54,850 bases of DNA from Spirochaetota bacterium (GTDB taxonomy: Bacteria; Spirochaetota; UBA4802; UBA5550): positions 1-54,850 of the forward strand of contig JAFGJK010000069.1 in the NCBI GenBank assembly GCA_016929135.1, given 5' to 3'. This document shows, piece after piece, positions 6,466 through 15,578 of the stretch. A model generated the notes under the pieces. The model saw only the letters and a program-made list of their open reading frames with translations. It had not been told where the DNA came from and did no database searches. How positions within the stretch are numbered: position 1 is the first letter of the stretch; the number at the start of each line of letters is the position of its first letter. The translations under genes and the position numbers were made by a program.

Positions 6466-9462
6466 ATGCTGCTCTACGTCGAATCCGGTGCTGAATCGAA
6501 AAAGTCCTTCACCAACACCACCATGCGTCTCCTGCTGAACCTCGTGGCCGCCGCCTTCAACCTCAGGCCCTCGCTGAACAGGTACCTGAGGGCCCAGGAT
6601 GGCTGGCTCAACTTCACCGTGGGGGTGCGCACCGAGAGCGGATCGGTCTCCTGCGCCATAGAGTTCCGGGAGGGCCGCGTGAGCGTCCTCTCGTCGATAC
6701 CGGAGCGTTCCGAGGTGGTACTGGTCTTCCGGGCCGACGCCGCGGTGAAGAAGCTCCTGGGTGCCACTCCGACCGACCAGATATACATGCTTCTGAAGAG
6801 CGAGCTCCGGGTTGAGGGGCACATGGGCTACATGAACCTCTTCTTCTTCCTCCTCTCCCTCCTGATGCACAAGAAGCAGGCGAGGCAGATGGCGAAGGAG
6901 CGGGACAGATCCAAGAGATCGCTCCTGAAATCCTCACCGCGCCCTGATACGTCCCTGAGCGGGGAGCTGGCCTCGCGGAGATCCGCAAGGATGCGCGGGG
7001 AGAGAGTCGATGCAGGGGTGAAGCACCTGGAGGATCCCTATCTCCCCGAATACTCGCTGGAGGACTTCCCCCGCCTGAAGAGATTTCTGGACATCCACCT
7101 CTCCGTGAAGCCCGAGGTCTGTCCGGAGATGCCGGAAATCCTCACCCGGTGGCACCGCCAGCACGGCTACGAGACCGACAGGGAGGGGCGGCCCTGGAAC
7201 CCCATCCTCCGCAAGGGGGAGGCGTATAAATATTTCATGGAGCAGCGGAGGCCCATCGTCGCCGAGGGCTCCCTCCTGGCCGGGACCACCACCAGCAGGC
7301 AGGTGGGATGCGTGGTCTACCCCGAGGGGAGCGGCACCCTCATATGGAACGAGCTCTTCACCATCTCGGGCCGCACCTACAACCCCTTCGATATATCCGA
7401 GGAGACCAGGGAGCTCCTGCACTTCCGCGTCTTCCCCTACTGGAACAACAGGAATTTCAGGGAGTGGGTGCGGGCGAAATACGGGAACCCGCTGTGCCAG
7501 CAGATAGACGAGCGCTACGCGATGTACTTCAGCTGGAAGCAGGCCACCATATCGCACACCATCCCCGACTTCCCGAAGATCCTCAGGCTCGGCACCGCGG
7601 GTCTGATGGAGGAGATCCGGCGGGAGATGGAGCGCCCGGACAACGACGAGGAGAAGACCGCCACCCTGAAGGCTATGATCCTCACCCTGGAGGGGCTCAG
7701 GGCCTACGCGAAGAACCTGGCGGAGCGCGCCGCTCTCGACGCCGGCGCCGAGAGCGACCCGGCCAGGAGGGGGGAGCTGCAGTATCTGGCCGGAATCTGC
7801 GCCCACGTGGCGGAGAACCCGGCCCGGACCCTGGACGAGGCGGCGAACCTTGTGTGGATCACCTGGGTGGCGCTCCACATGGAGAGTATGAACGCCGGCC
7901 TCTCTATCGGGAGGCTCGACCAGTGGCTCCAGCCCTTCTTCGAGTCAGACATGGCGAGGCTGTACTCGGAAGAGGAGCGGAGGGCGTACATCAAACACGC
8001 CGTGGAGCTCGTGGGCCATTTTCTCATGCGCTGCACCGACCACTTCCCCCTGACGCCGGATCTGGCGAACTTCTACTTCGGCGGGAGCTCCTCGGACCAG
8101 GTGATCACCCTGGGGGGGGTCACGTCCGACGGCGAGGACGCGGTAAACGACATGACCTACATCTTCCTGAAGGCCACGGAGATGCTGTCACTGCGGGATC
8201 CCAACATGAACGCCCGGTTCCACCCCGGCGTGAACAGCGACGTCTACCTGAGGCGTCTCTGCGAGGTGAACCTCATCACCGCCGCGACCCCGTCGATGCA
8301 TAACGACAGAGCCATGTTCGCCGCCCTGGAGCCCATGGGCTACGACATCAGGGACATCCGCGACTGGTCCGCCACCGGCTGCGTGGAGCCCACCCTCTGC
8401 GGCAAGCACATCGGCCACACCAACATGCAGATGATGAACATGGTGGCGGCGCTGGAGATGGCACTCCACGACGGCCGGCACCCCCTGACCGACTGGAAGC
8501 TGGGCCCGGACACGGGTGATCCGGCAGGGGACGACTTCAAGAGCTTCGACGAGTTCTTCGATGCCTTCACGAAACAGTTCGCCTTCCTGATTGACAGATC
8601 CATCGAGTACAATCACATGCTGGCCGAGGCGCACCAGTACCTACGCCCCACGCCGCTCCTCTCCTCCCTCATCGGGGGATGCATCGAGAAGGGGCGGGAC
8701 GTCACGAAGGGGGGCGCCATCTACAACAGCTCCGGCACCGCAATCGTGGGCCTGGCGGACGTCACCGATTCCCTCATGGCCATCAAGAAGCTGGTCTTCG
8801 AGGAGGGGAAGGTTGCCTTCGCCGACCTGAAAAGGGCCGTGGACGAGAACTTCGCCGGCGACCCGGCGCTGCTTGCCCTGGTGCGGAACCGGGTGCCCCT
8901 CTTCGGTTCCGGGAACGACGAGGCGGTGGCCATGGCCAACCGGATCACGAAATGGGCCCACGACTACTACGGGGCCATCCCCCATTACCGCGGCGGGAAA
9001 TACACCACCGGTTTCTGGACCATGTCGCAGCACGTGGTCTTCGGCACCCTCTCCGGCGCGCTCCCCTCGGGGCGCTTGGCGGGCAAGCCATTCACGCCGG
9101 GACTCACCCCCCAGCCCACGGCATCGAAGAACCTTCTGGACAACATCCGCGATGTTGCCAGGCTCGACCCGGTGAACCTGAACAACAACATCGCCTTCAA
9201 CGTGAAGGTGGTCCCCTCCCCCTCGGACAGCCATGAAAAGACGGTGCATGACATGTTTTCCTACGTGAAGACCTACTTCGAGCTCGGGGGGATGCAGATG
9301 CAGATGAACGCCGTCACCTCCGCCACCCTCAGGGACGCCATGGCGCATCCGGAAAACTACCGGAACCTCATCGTCCGCATCTCCGGCTACAACGCCTACT
9401 TTGTCACGCTGAACAGGGACATGCAGCTGGAGCTGATCGAGCGGGCCGAGTACCGGATATGA
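6466..9462 (+). CDS. Glycyl radical enzyme with N-terminal SCP2-like domain
   Basis: A 998-residue member of the pyruvate formate-lyase/diol dehydratase superfamily. The glycyl radical site is RISGYNAYF near the C terminus, with Gly974 as the radical residue. The active-site loop is TGCVEPT with Cys639 and Glu641. A single cysteine followed by V-E-P is the pattern of the dehydratase/lyase branch (glycerol and propanediol dehydratases, choline and isethionate lyases), not of pyruvate formate-lyase, which has adjacent cysteines. It is about 170-200 residues longer than usual. The extra N-terminal part (about 20-135) resembles an SCP2 sterol-carrier fold, with a charged linker (about 145-185) leading to the radical domain. 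The activase gene overlaps its stop codon. Substrate unknown; the partners (FGGY kinase, G3P dehydrogenase) hint at a glycerol- or polyol-derived compound. Confidence 0.88.
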   Translation: MLLYVESGAESKKSFTNTTMRLLLNLVAAAFNLRPSLNRYLRAQDGWLNFTVGVRTESGSVSCAIEFREGRVSVLSSIPERSEVVLVFRADAAVKKLLGATPTDQIYMLLKSELRVEGHMGYMNLFFFLLSLLMHKKQARQMAKERDRSKRSLLKSSPRPDTSLSGELASRRSARMRGERVDAGVKHLEDPYLPEYSLEDFPRLKRFLDIHLSVKPEVCPEMPEILTRWHRQHGYETDREGRPWNPILRKGEAYKYFMEQRRPIVAEGSLLAGTTTSRQVGCVVYPEGSGTLIWNELFTISGRTYNPFDISEETRELLHFRVFPYWNNRNFREWVRAKYGNPLCQQIDERYAMYFSWKQATISHTIPDFPKILRLGTAGLMEEIRREMERPDNDEEKTATLKAMILTLEGLRAYAKNLAERAALDAGAESDPARRGELQYLAGICAHVAENPARTLDEAANLVWITWVALHMESMNAGLSIGRLDQWLQPFFESDMARLYSEEERRAYIKHAVELVGHFLMRCTDHFPLTPDLANFYFGGSSSDQVITLGGVTSDGEDAVNDMTYIFLKATEMLSLRDPNMNARFHPGVNSDVYLRRLCEVNLITAATPSMHNDRAMFAALEPMGYDIRDIRDWSATGCVEPTLCGKHIGHTNMQMMNMVAALEMALHDGRHPLTDWKLGPDTGDPAGDDFKSFDEFFDAFTKQFAFLIDRSIEYNHMLAEAHQYLRPTPLLSSLIGGCIEKGRDVTKGGAIYNSSGTAIVGLADVTDSLMAIKKLVFEEGKVAFADLKRAVDENFAGDPALLALVRNRVPLFGSGNDEAVAMANRITKWAHDYYGAIPHYRGGKYTTGFWTMSQHVVFGTLSGALPSGRLAGKPFTPGLTPQPTASKNLLDNIRDVARLDPVNLNNNIAFNVKVVPSPSDSHEKTVHDMFSYVKTYFELGGMQMQMNAVTSATLRDAMAHPENYRNLIVRISGYNAYFVTLNRDMQLELIERAEYRI

Positions 9463-10373
9463 GGGAGCCCCTGCTACTGGAGATCCGGGGCAACTCCCTG
9501 GACGACGGGCCCGGCATCCGCTCCGTGGTCTTCTTCAAGGGATGCCCCCTCTCATGTGCCTGGTGCCACAATCCCGAGAGCAAGCGAGCTGAGCCCGAGC
9601 TCGCCTTCGACGCCGAGCGGTGCGTCGGCTGCGACGCCTGCCTCGCCGCCTGCCCGGAAAAGGCGCTGTCGCGGAAGCGGCACGGCTTCATCGACCGCGC
9701 CCGCTGCACCCTCTGCTTCCGCTGTGCCGATGCATGCCCCTCCGGCGCCCTGGCCCGCGTGGGCCGCGTGATGACCGTGGAGGAGGCGGCCATGGCGGTG
9801 ATGAAGGACAAGCCCTTCTTCGACACCTCCGGGGGGGGGGTCACCCTCTCAGGGGGGGAGCCGACCCTCTTCATGGAGTACGCCGGGGCGCTGCTGCGGC
9901 TGCTGAAGGGACAGGGGGTACGCACCCTCCTGGAGACCTGTGGCCTCTTCGACATGGCGAGATTCAGGGAGACGATGCTCCACTCTCTCGACGAGATCTA
10001 CTTCGACATCAAGCTCATCGACGAGGCGGCCCACAGGAGATACACCGGCGCATCCAACGTACAGATCCTGGAGAATCTCCTCTTGCTCCTTGAGGAGACC
10101 GGCGGCACCGCCGTCTCGGTCCTCCCCCGGACCCCCCTGGTGCCGGGCATCACCGACACAGAGGAGAACCTGTCCGGCATCGCCGGCCTTCTCGCGGCAC
10201 ACGGCGTCCGCCGGGCATCACTCATGAGCTACAATCCCCTGTGGCACCAGAAGGCTGAGATGGTGGGGGCCGATGACCCCTTCGGGAAGAAGGGGCCGAT
10301 GCATGAATGGATGGAAGCCGGCAGCCTGCGCCGCTGCCGCGACATATTCGCGCGGGCAGGGATCGAGGTGTAA
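9459..10373 (+). CDS. Glycyl radical enzyme activase (radical SAM)
   Basis: A 304-residue radical SAM protein that generates the glycyl radical on its partner using S-adenosylmethionine. The radical SAM cysteines are Cys29, Cys33 and Cys36 in GCPLSCAWCHNPES (CxxxCxxC). An inserted ferredoxin-like domain supplies two further 4Fe-4S motifs, Cys55/58/61/65 and Cys83/86/89/93. This is the arrangement of dehydratase and decarboxylase activases rather than the shorter pyruvate formate-lyase activase. The GGEPT motif for SAM binding is present. The ATG overlaps the enzyme stop codon (ATGA), showing translational coupling. All key residues are present, so the enzyme is likely active. Confidence 0.93.
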   Translation: MREPLLLEIRGNSLDDGPGIRSVVFFKGCPLSCAWCHNPESKRAEPELAFDAERCVGCDACLAACPEKALSRKRHGFIDRARCTLCFRCADACPSGALARVGRVMTVEEAAMAVMKDKPFFDTSGGGVTLSGGEPTLFMEYAGALLRLLKGQGVRTLLETCGLFDMARFRETMLHSLDEIYFDIKLIDEAAHRRYTGASNVQILENLLLLLEETGGTAVSVLPRTPLVPGITDTEENLSGIAGLLAAHGVRRASLMSYNPLWHQKAEMVGADDPFGKKGPMHEWMEAGSLRRCRDIFARAGIEV

Positions 10374-10520
10374 ATAGTGGTTGCCTTTTCGCCGCGGTGA
10401 TGGCCTGTTCGGTAGTGCATCCCATATACGCATCACAGCATGATGTTCCACAGGACGGCGGACGCACCGTGACCGCCCGTGCATAGAGGAACGATAACTT
10501 CTGGTAGAGGAGGGGAATCC

Positions 10521-12110
10521 ATGGAAGAAAAGAATCTCATACTGGCGGTCGATGTGGGCACCACGGAGACCAAGGCGGTGATCGTGGCTCCTGACGGGTA
10601 CATCGATTCGCGCCAGATGTCCTGTACCCTCTCCTACCCGGAGGGCGCCTGCGTCGAGCAGTCCCCGGACGACCTGGCCAACGCGGTCTACGGCACCAGC
10701 AGGGAGGTGCTGGCGGCGCATCCAGAATGCCTGCCAAGGCTCGCCGGCATAACCTTCACCAGCCAGATGCAAAACACCATCCCCCTGGGAGGCGACGGCA
10801 GGCCCCTCATGAACGCCATGTCGTGGATGGACCAGCGCGCCGCCTGCTTCGTCAATGAGGAGATGTTCAGGGGGCTCGTGAAGATCGAGGGATACCCGGT
10901 CTCCAAGCTCCTCAAGTTCCTGCGGATCACCGGCGGCATGCCGGGAAAGACGGGCAAGGACACGGTGTGCAAAATCGCCTGGCTGAGGAAGCACAGGCCG
11001 GAGCTGTACGAGGCGACGCACAGGTTTTTGGACGTGAAGGACTACGCCGTCTTTCTCGCCACGGGAAACTTCGTGACCTCCTACGACATGGCGTACGTCA
11101 CCTGGCTCATGAACACCAGCAGCTCCGACCAGGGGAAATGGCACTGGTCCGGCAGGATCCACCGAATGTTCGGGCTTGACCCGGGGAAGATGCCGGAGCT
11201 CAGGGCCTCCACCGCCGTGGTGGGGAAGGTGACCGAGGAATTCTCAGGCAGGACCGGGGTTCCCGCGGGCCTTCCGGTGGTGAACGGGTCCGGCGACCTT
11301 CTCACCTCCGCCATCGGTTCCGGAGCCATCCAGATGGGGCGCATCCACGTGAACATCGGCACCGCCGGATGGGTGGCAACGCACCACCCGAAGAAGGCGA
11401 TCGACACCGCCCACTACGTCGGCACCACGGCAGCGGGGATACCGGGGATCTTCCTGGTGGTGAGCAAGCAGGAGACACTGGGTGCCACTCTGGACTGGGT
11501 CAAGGGGATACTCTACCCGGAGCGGTTCACGAAGGGGATGTCCGCTGGCGATGTCTATGCCGACCTGGACCGGGAGGCGGCACAGTCGCCCCCGGGGGCG
11601 CACACTACCATCATCACCCCCTGGCTCTTCGGCGAGCGGTCCCCCATCAACAATCCCTACCTGCGGGGGCAGATCTTCAACATCGGCATGAACACCGTGA
11701 GGGCCGACCTGCTGCGCGCGGCCATGGAGGGGGTGGCCTTCAACATCCGCTGGGGGATGGAGTTCGTGGAGCGGCTGTCGCTGAAAAAGTCACGGCCCGA
11801 AACCAGGGAGATCAGGCTGATCGGCGGCGCATCCAAGAGCGAAATCTGGTGCCGCATCTTCGCCGACGTTTTCCAGCGTCCCGTGGTGCAGATGATGAAT
11901 CCTCAGATGGCCTGCGCCCTGGGCGCCGCCACCATCGGGATGGTATCGCTGGGAATCTACCGTGACTTCACCGACGTCGAGAGGATGCTCAAGAAGGGGA
12001 ACACCTACGAGCCGGACCCGGGCAACGAAGCCGTCTACGACAGGCTCTTCGGGCATTACAAGGCGCTCTACGCGAACAACAAAAAGGACTTCAACAAAAT
12101 CAACCGTTAA
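10521..12110 (+). CDS. FGGY-family carbohydrate/polyol kinase
   Basis: A 529-residue kinase from the ATG at 10521, chosen because GAGGAGGGG lies just upstream; an earlier in-frame ATG at 10479 lacks this. The N-terminal phosphate loop VDVGTTETKAV, the middle GDLLTSAIGSG and INIGTAGW-type segment, and the C-terminal IRLIGGASKSEIW are FGGY signatures. PWLFGERSP resembles xylulokinase-like members more than glycerol kinase, so the substrate is probably a sugar, ketose or polyol rather than certainly glycerol. It follows the activase after about 150 bp and precedes the G3P dehydrogenase by 12 bp, so it most likely phosphorylates the product of the radical enzyme or a related polyol in the same operon. 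Confidence 0.87.
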   Translation: MEEKNLILAVDVGTTETKAVIVAPDGYIDSRQMSCTLSYPEGACVEQSPDDLANAVYGTSREVLAAHPECLPRLAGITFTSQMQNTIPLGGDGRPLMNAMSWMDQRAACFVNEEMFRGLVKIEGYPVSKLLKFLRITGGMPGKTGKDTVCKIAWLRKHRPELYEATHRFLDVKDYAVFLATGNFVTSYDMAYVTWLMNTSSSDQGKWHWSGRIHRMFGLDPGKMPELRASTAVVGKVTEEFSGRTGVPAGLPVVNGSGDLLTSAIGSGAIQMGRIHVNIGTAGWVATHHPKKAIDTAHYVGTTAAGIPGIFLVVSKQETLGATLDWVKGILYPERFTKGMSAGDVYADLDREAAQSPPGAHTTIITPWLFGERSPINNPYLRGQIFNIGMNTVRADLLRAAMEGVAFNIRWGMEFVERLSLKKSRPETREIRLIGGASKSEIWCRIFADVFQRPVVQMMNPQMACALGAATIGMVSLGIYRDFTDVERMLKKGNTYEPDPGNEAVYDRLFGHYKALYANNKKDFNKINR

Positions 12111-12122
12111 AAGAGAAGGGAC

Positions 12123-13733
12123 ATGAAACGCTTCATCGACACTCACCGGGACGAGCAGTTCGACCTCATCGTCATCGGCGGCGGGATCACCGGCGCCGCC
12201 GTGGCCTACGACGCGGCCGGCAGGGGACTCTCCGTGGCACTTCTGGAGAAGAGCGATTTCGGCTGCGCCACCTCGGCGGCCACCTCGAAGTTCATCCACG
12301 GCGGGCTCCGGTATCTCAAGACCTACGAGTTCGGGCTGGTGAGGGAATCGCTCCGGGAGCGGAGGATCATGGAGAACATCGCCCCGAACTTCGTCTACCC
12401 CCTCCCCTGCATGTTCACCAGTCCCTCGGCGGTGATAAAGCTGGGCCTCTACCTCTATGACATTCTGGCCTTCGACAAGGGCTTCACCTGGGACAGGAAA
12501 AAGAGGATCCCGAACCACTACACCGTATCACGGGAGCGGGTGATCCAGGAGGAGCCGAACGTGAAGCGTGATGGGCTCACCGGGGCAGGCATCTACTACG
12601 ACTGCATCAGCATCTGCCCGGAGCGGCTCACCCTGGCCTTCATCAAGTCGGCGGAACGCTGGGGGGCCAGGGTTGCCAACTACGCGAGGGTGGAGAACTT
12701 CATCATGACCGGCGGGACCGTCTCCGGAGTGGTGGTGCGGGACCTAATAAAGGAAAAAATGCACTCCCTACGGGGGGCCTGCACCGTCAACTGCGCCGGC
12801 CCCTGGGCCGACGAGGTCCTGGGACTGGCCAACAGAGGTGATTCCGGCCTCGCCATCAAGCGCTCCGAGGGGATCCACCTGATCATAGACAGCCGCGTCA
12901 ACAGCTATGCCGTGGGGACCATGACCAAGAACCAGCACTTCTTCCTCATCCCCTGGCGGGGTCACACCCTCATCGGCACCACGGACAAGGAGTATCCCGG
13001 CAGCCCCGACGAGTACCGTGTCGCCAGGGAGAGCATTGAGGAGCTCCTGGATCTGGTAAACGCCCATTTCGGCAACGACGGGCCCATCCGCTACAAGGAC
13101 GTAAGGTACACCTACGGCGGCCTCCGCCCCCTCGTCGGCTCCGATGGCGGCGACAGCTACACCAGCACCAGGAAGTACGAGGTCATCGACCATGCCGCCG
13201 AGGGGCTCTCCGGCCTCATCACCGCCGAGGGGGGGAAGTACACCACCAGCCGCAACCTGGCGGCGCAGGTGCTGCGGGCGGTGGAGAAGCGGCTGGGGAG
13301 GAAGCCGGGCAAGTGCACTACCGCATCGAGGCGGCTGGCAGGATGCGAAATCGATGACGTGGAGGCATTCATCGAAAGGATCAAGGGGGAGAACCCGGAT
13401 TTCGATCCGGTCACCATGGAATACCTGGGTAGGCACTACGGCACCGACTACGGAGGCGTGATGGCGCTGGCAATGAAGGACAAAAAACTGCGGGCGCCCC
13501 TGAACGCCGACGGCGAGATCCTGGCTCAGGTGGTCTACGCGATAGAAAGGGAGCTGGCCTTCACCCTGAGGGACATCCTCTTCAGGAGGACCGGCATCGG
13601 CACCCTGGGCCATCCGGGGAAGAAGGTCCTCGCAGCCGTGGCGGATTTGGCGGCGAAAAAGCTCAAGTGGAGCCCCTCCAGGAAGGCGAAGGAGATCAGG
13701 GATGCGGAGGAGGCCTTCAGGCTGCCGAAATAG
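12123..13733 (+). CDS. FAD-dependent glycerol-3-phosphate dehydrogenase (GlpD/GlpA type)
   Basis: A 536-residue flavoprotein oxidising sn-glycerol 3-phosphate to dihydroxyacetone phosphate and passing electrons to quinone. The dinucleotide motif VIGGGITGAAVAYDAAGRG is near residue 20. Next comes the family segment SKFIHGGLRYL; the substrate-domain elements IPWRGHTLIGTTD and TYGGLRPL follow, and the C-terminal DAO_C domain (about 390-520) is complete. Length is normal for GlpD. It starts 12 bp after the kinase with a GAGAAGGG ribosome binding site. Its presence suggests that the operon's phosphorylated product enters glycolysis as dihydroxyacetone phosphate, or that G3P itself is released from the substrate. 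Confidence 0.92.
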   Translation: MKRFIDTHRDEQFDLIVIGGGITGAAVAYDAAGRGLSVALLEKSDFGCATSAATSKFIHGGLRYLKTYEFGLVRESLRERRIMENIAPNFVYPLPCMFTSPSAVIKLGLYLYDILAFDKGFTWDRKKRIPNHYTVSRERVIQEEPNVKRDGLTGAGIYYDCISICPERLTLAFIKSAERWGARVANYARVENFIMTGGTVSGVVVRDLIKEKMHSLRGACTVNCAGPWADEVLGLANRGDSGLAIKRSEGIHLIIDSRVNSYAVGTMTKNQHFFLIPWRGHTLIGTTDKEYPGSPDEYRVARESIEELLDLVNAHFGNDGPIRYKDVRYTYGGLRPLVGSDGGDSYTSTRKYEVIDHAAEGLSGLITAEGGKYTTSRNLAAQVLRAVEKRLGRKPGKCTTASRRLAGCEIDDVEAFIERIKGENPDFDPVTMEYLGRHYGTDYGGVMALAMKDKKLRAPLNADGEILAQVVYAIERELAFTLRDILFRRTGIGTLGHPGKKVLAAVADLAAKKLKWSPSRKAKEIRDAEEAFRLPK

Positions 13734-14018
13734 AAAATCCACGAGGCTGAGTGGGGGGCGGTCGGCTCCCCCTCCACACGATGTCAACATCGGCGCAGAA
13801 GCCCTCTCTGCGCGCCTACCGTCCTCTCCAGCGGCATCAGGTTTTCCCCTTTAAGGCAGCGCCGGCACCTCCCCGCTCGATGCCTGCCGCCGTTATTCTT
13901 GAATATTCCCGTGGCGCCCAGGCTGCGAGTCGGATGGCAGGAGCAAACAGAAAATAGTAAGTATTCCAAGTTTGTACTTTCGTGCCTGGATCGCAATCTT
14001 GCGAGCGACTGTAGTGAA
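13734..14018. other. Non-coding stretch after GlpD
   Basis: No gene, RNA or strong terminator is visible here. Base composition falls from GC-rich coding DNA towards AT-richer sequence near 13950, marking the edge of a stretch with decayed reading frames. Confidence 0.5.
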
Positions 14019-14171
14019 ATGGACGAGCACGACCAGGTGGAAAACGCCTAAACAATCGATATTGACCTGCGGATTCTCTCGACCTATTCCGACGAAGAGG
14101 GACGAAAGTTCTGGGTGATTACCGAAGCAGACCGCAGCGTTACAAAAATGTTCTTTCCTGACGAGTATTAG
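14019..14171 (+). pseudogene. Decayed small reading frame, fragment A
   Basis: From the ATG at 14019 one frame reads ten codons to a TAA at 14049-14051 and then continues in the same frame for 39 sense codons to TAG at 14169-14171. The second part reads like real protein (GRKFWVITEADRSVT, then FFPDEY). This suggests a short gene of about 50 codons broken by one nonsense change. Family not recognised. It could also be chance, since the frame is short. Confidence 0.4.
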
Positions 14172-14294
14172 CGTACAATGCAGCAAAGGCCAGTGTGAAA
14201 TCGTGAAACACCGCGTAGCATATCGACACGGCAGAGTAGCGGCAACGAAGCCGGCAAGGTCCGCAAAAAATACGGATCGTGAGGTTTATATTAT

Positions 14295-14522
14295 GATGCC
14301 AAATTTATCGAAATGATTGATTGTCCTGCCAGGCTATCGGAGCCGAGAATCTATGCCGAGATGAACGATCTGGAGCGCTGTTAAGAATCTCTTGGCGAAT
14401 CATACAGCCGAGAAGAATTTGAGCGGGATATTCAGCGCGGAGTGGAGATGGCAGACCAATATGAAAAGGCGCTGAAGCCTCTTATTAATAGACTGCGAAT
14501 TCCATACAAGCTATATAAATAG
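14295..14522 (+). pseudogene. Decayed small reading frame, fragment B
   Basis: A frame that reads protein-like sequence (DAKFIEMIDCPARLSEPRIYAE) up to a TAA at 14382-14384, then continues in the same frame (ESYSREEFERDIQRGVEMA) to TAG at 14520-14522. The second part is charged and helical. No start codon is evident and other stops lie upstream at about 14277. It is probably the remnant of a small gene; the family is not recognised. Together with fragment A it suggests a degraded accessory insertion. Confidence 0.4.
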
Positions 14523-14582
14523 CCTTCATACTACCGCCTATCACCCTCTTATTGTTGACCACCTTTCCCGGCGGTACTTTTT

Positions 14583-15032
14583 TTACAGGCCGGTCCCTTT
14601 TACATAGATGATAAAATTTTTGTAGGTTGCGTCGTTGGAATTGACGATCACCGTGCCATTACATAATGATGCATTTTTAGGTTGGAACGTGATTGTTATT
14701 TTTGCGGCAATACAGGCACTCGGCGCTATATAGCTGGCTCCATTATTGACTATCGTATAATCTGTGGTATTGTCTGCCATGTACCCGGCCGGCCCCAGAT
14801 CATTGTCGGTATCATCATTGCAGACGGTTATATCTATATCACTTGTAGATCCCACCGACGTGTCGGGGAACGTGAGAGTATCTCCATACGTGATGGTGCC
14901 ACCATAATCCAGACGCATGATTGCGCAGGTATATGTATCCAGAAATGGCGCATAATACGCTGGTGATAATCCATAATCGCAGGACAACAGCAGCAATACA
15001 GACACCAGGTGAATGATCGTATGCGTCTTCAT
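14583..15032 (-). CDS. Lipoprotein with choice-of-anchor/ASH-like beta domain
   Basis: A 149-residue lipoprotein: a hydrophobic signal (residues 5-16) ends in a lipobox LLSC with Cys18 as the lipid-modified residue. The mature part contains an immunoglobulin-like beta domain of the choice-of-anchor D / ASH type, recognisable from LTFPDTSVGSTSDIDITVCN and the terminal KNFIIYVKGTGL. Such domains are common in spirochaetal and other surface proteins and have no enzymatic function. It stands alone in the lower-GC stretch, has no operon partner and differs in base composition from its neighbours, consistent with acquisition by transfer. Confidence 0.7.
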   Translation of the reverse strand: MKTHTIIHLVSVLLLLSCDYGLSPAYYAPFLDTYTCAIMRLDYGGTITYGDTLTFPDTSVGSTSDIDITVCNDDTDNDLGPAGYMADNTTDYTIVNNGASYIAPSACIAAKITITFQPKNASLCNGTVIVNSNDATYKNFIIYVKGTGL

Positions 15033-15578
15033 AATGCCTCTTTATTATCGTCAATATAACGCACAACACCGTGTCCGTCAAGGTAACGCATATATACTGT
15101 TATAATTTGCATAATTCATTTAACAACCGTTTTGCGTTGTATAATATCTGATCGGAAATAATGTACATATTGTCATCATATGCAGGGTATTGCAACTGTT
15201 GCACTTACCGGAATAATTATAATAATTTCTGTTTTACTATGCATTAAAGAAAATATGTACTATCCGATTATTAACAGTTATCTCACCTGAGTACACATAT
15301 TCCAAATTCCACACGACAAGAGGATGATTGATACATTGAATGAGAAAGCTGATGGTATGAATTCGAGTTGGTGAAAAACGAGGGGGAATTGATGAGTAAT
15401 GTTTTTTCTATGATCATGAATTTGTTATTGACAAGAAACGTAATCTTGGTTATTATACATAAATATTGTACAATATGCAATATCACTAGTAAGCTTTAAA
15501 CATCAAATTGGACCGATGGAAAGCCTTGTAATGGAGAACTGAAGTATGCCATCAATATAGTAGTAACGAAGCACACTC
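15033..15578. other. AT-rich intergenic region
   Basis: About 545 bp between the divergent lipoprotein and the first Gfo/Idh gene. No coding frame is convincing. The only structure I can support is the promoter and palindrome at 15428-15476, listed separately. Confidence 0.5.
15428..15476 (+). promoter_or_regulatory. Strong promoter followed by a 14-bp palindrome
   Basis: TTGACA at 15428-15433, a 17-base spacer and TATTAT at 15451-15456 give a near-consensus sigma-70 promoter. A perfect 14-bp palindrome, ATATTGTACAATAT, lies at 15463-15476 over the expected transcription start, a typical repressor position. It is about 100 bp before the first gene of the Gfo/Idh cluster, which it probably controls. 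The cognate regulator is not in the window. Confidence 0.65.

Noticed and set aside
6466..9462. Assignment of the radical enzyme as pyruvate formate-lyase
   Set aside because: The active site has one cysteine followed by V-E-P, not adjacent cysteines, and the activase carries two extra iron-sulfur motifs as in dehydratase-type systems.
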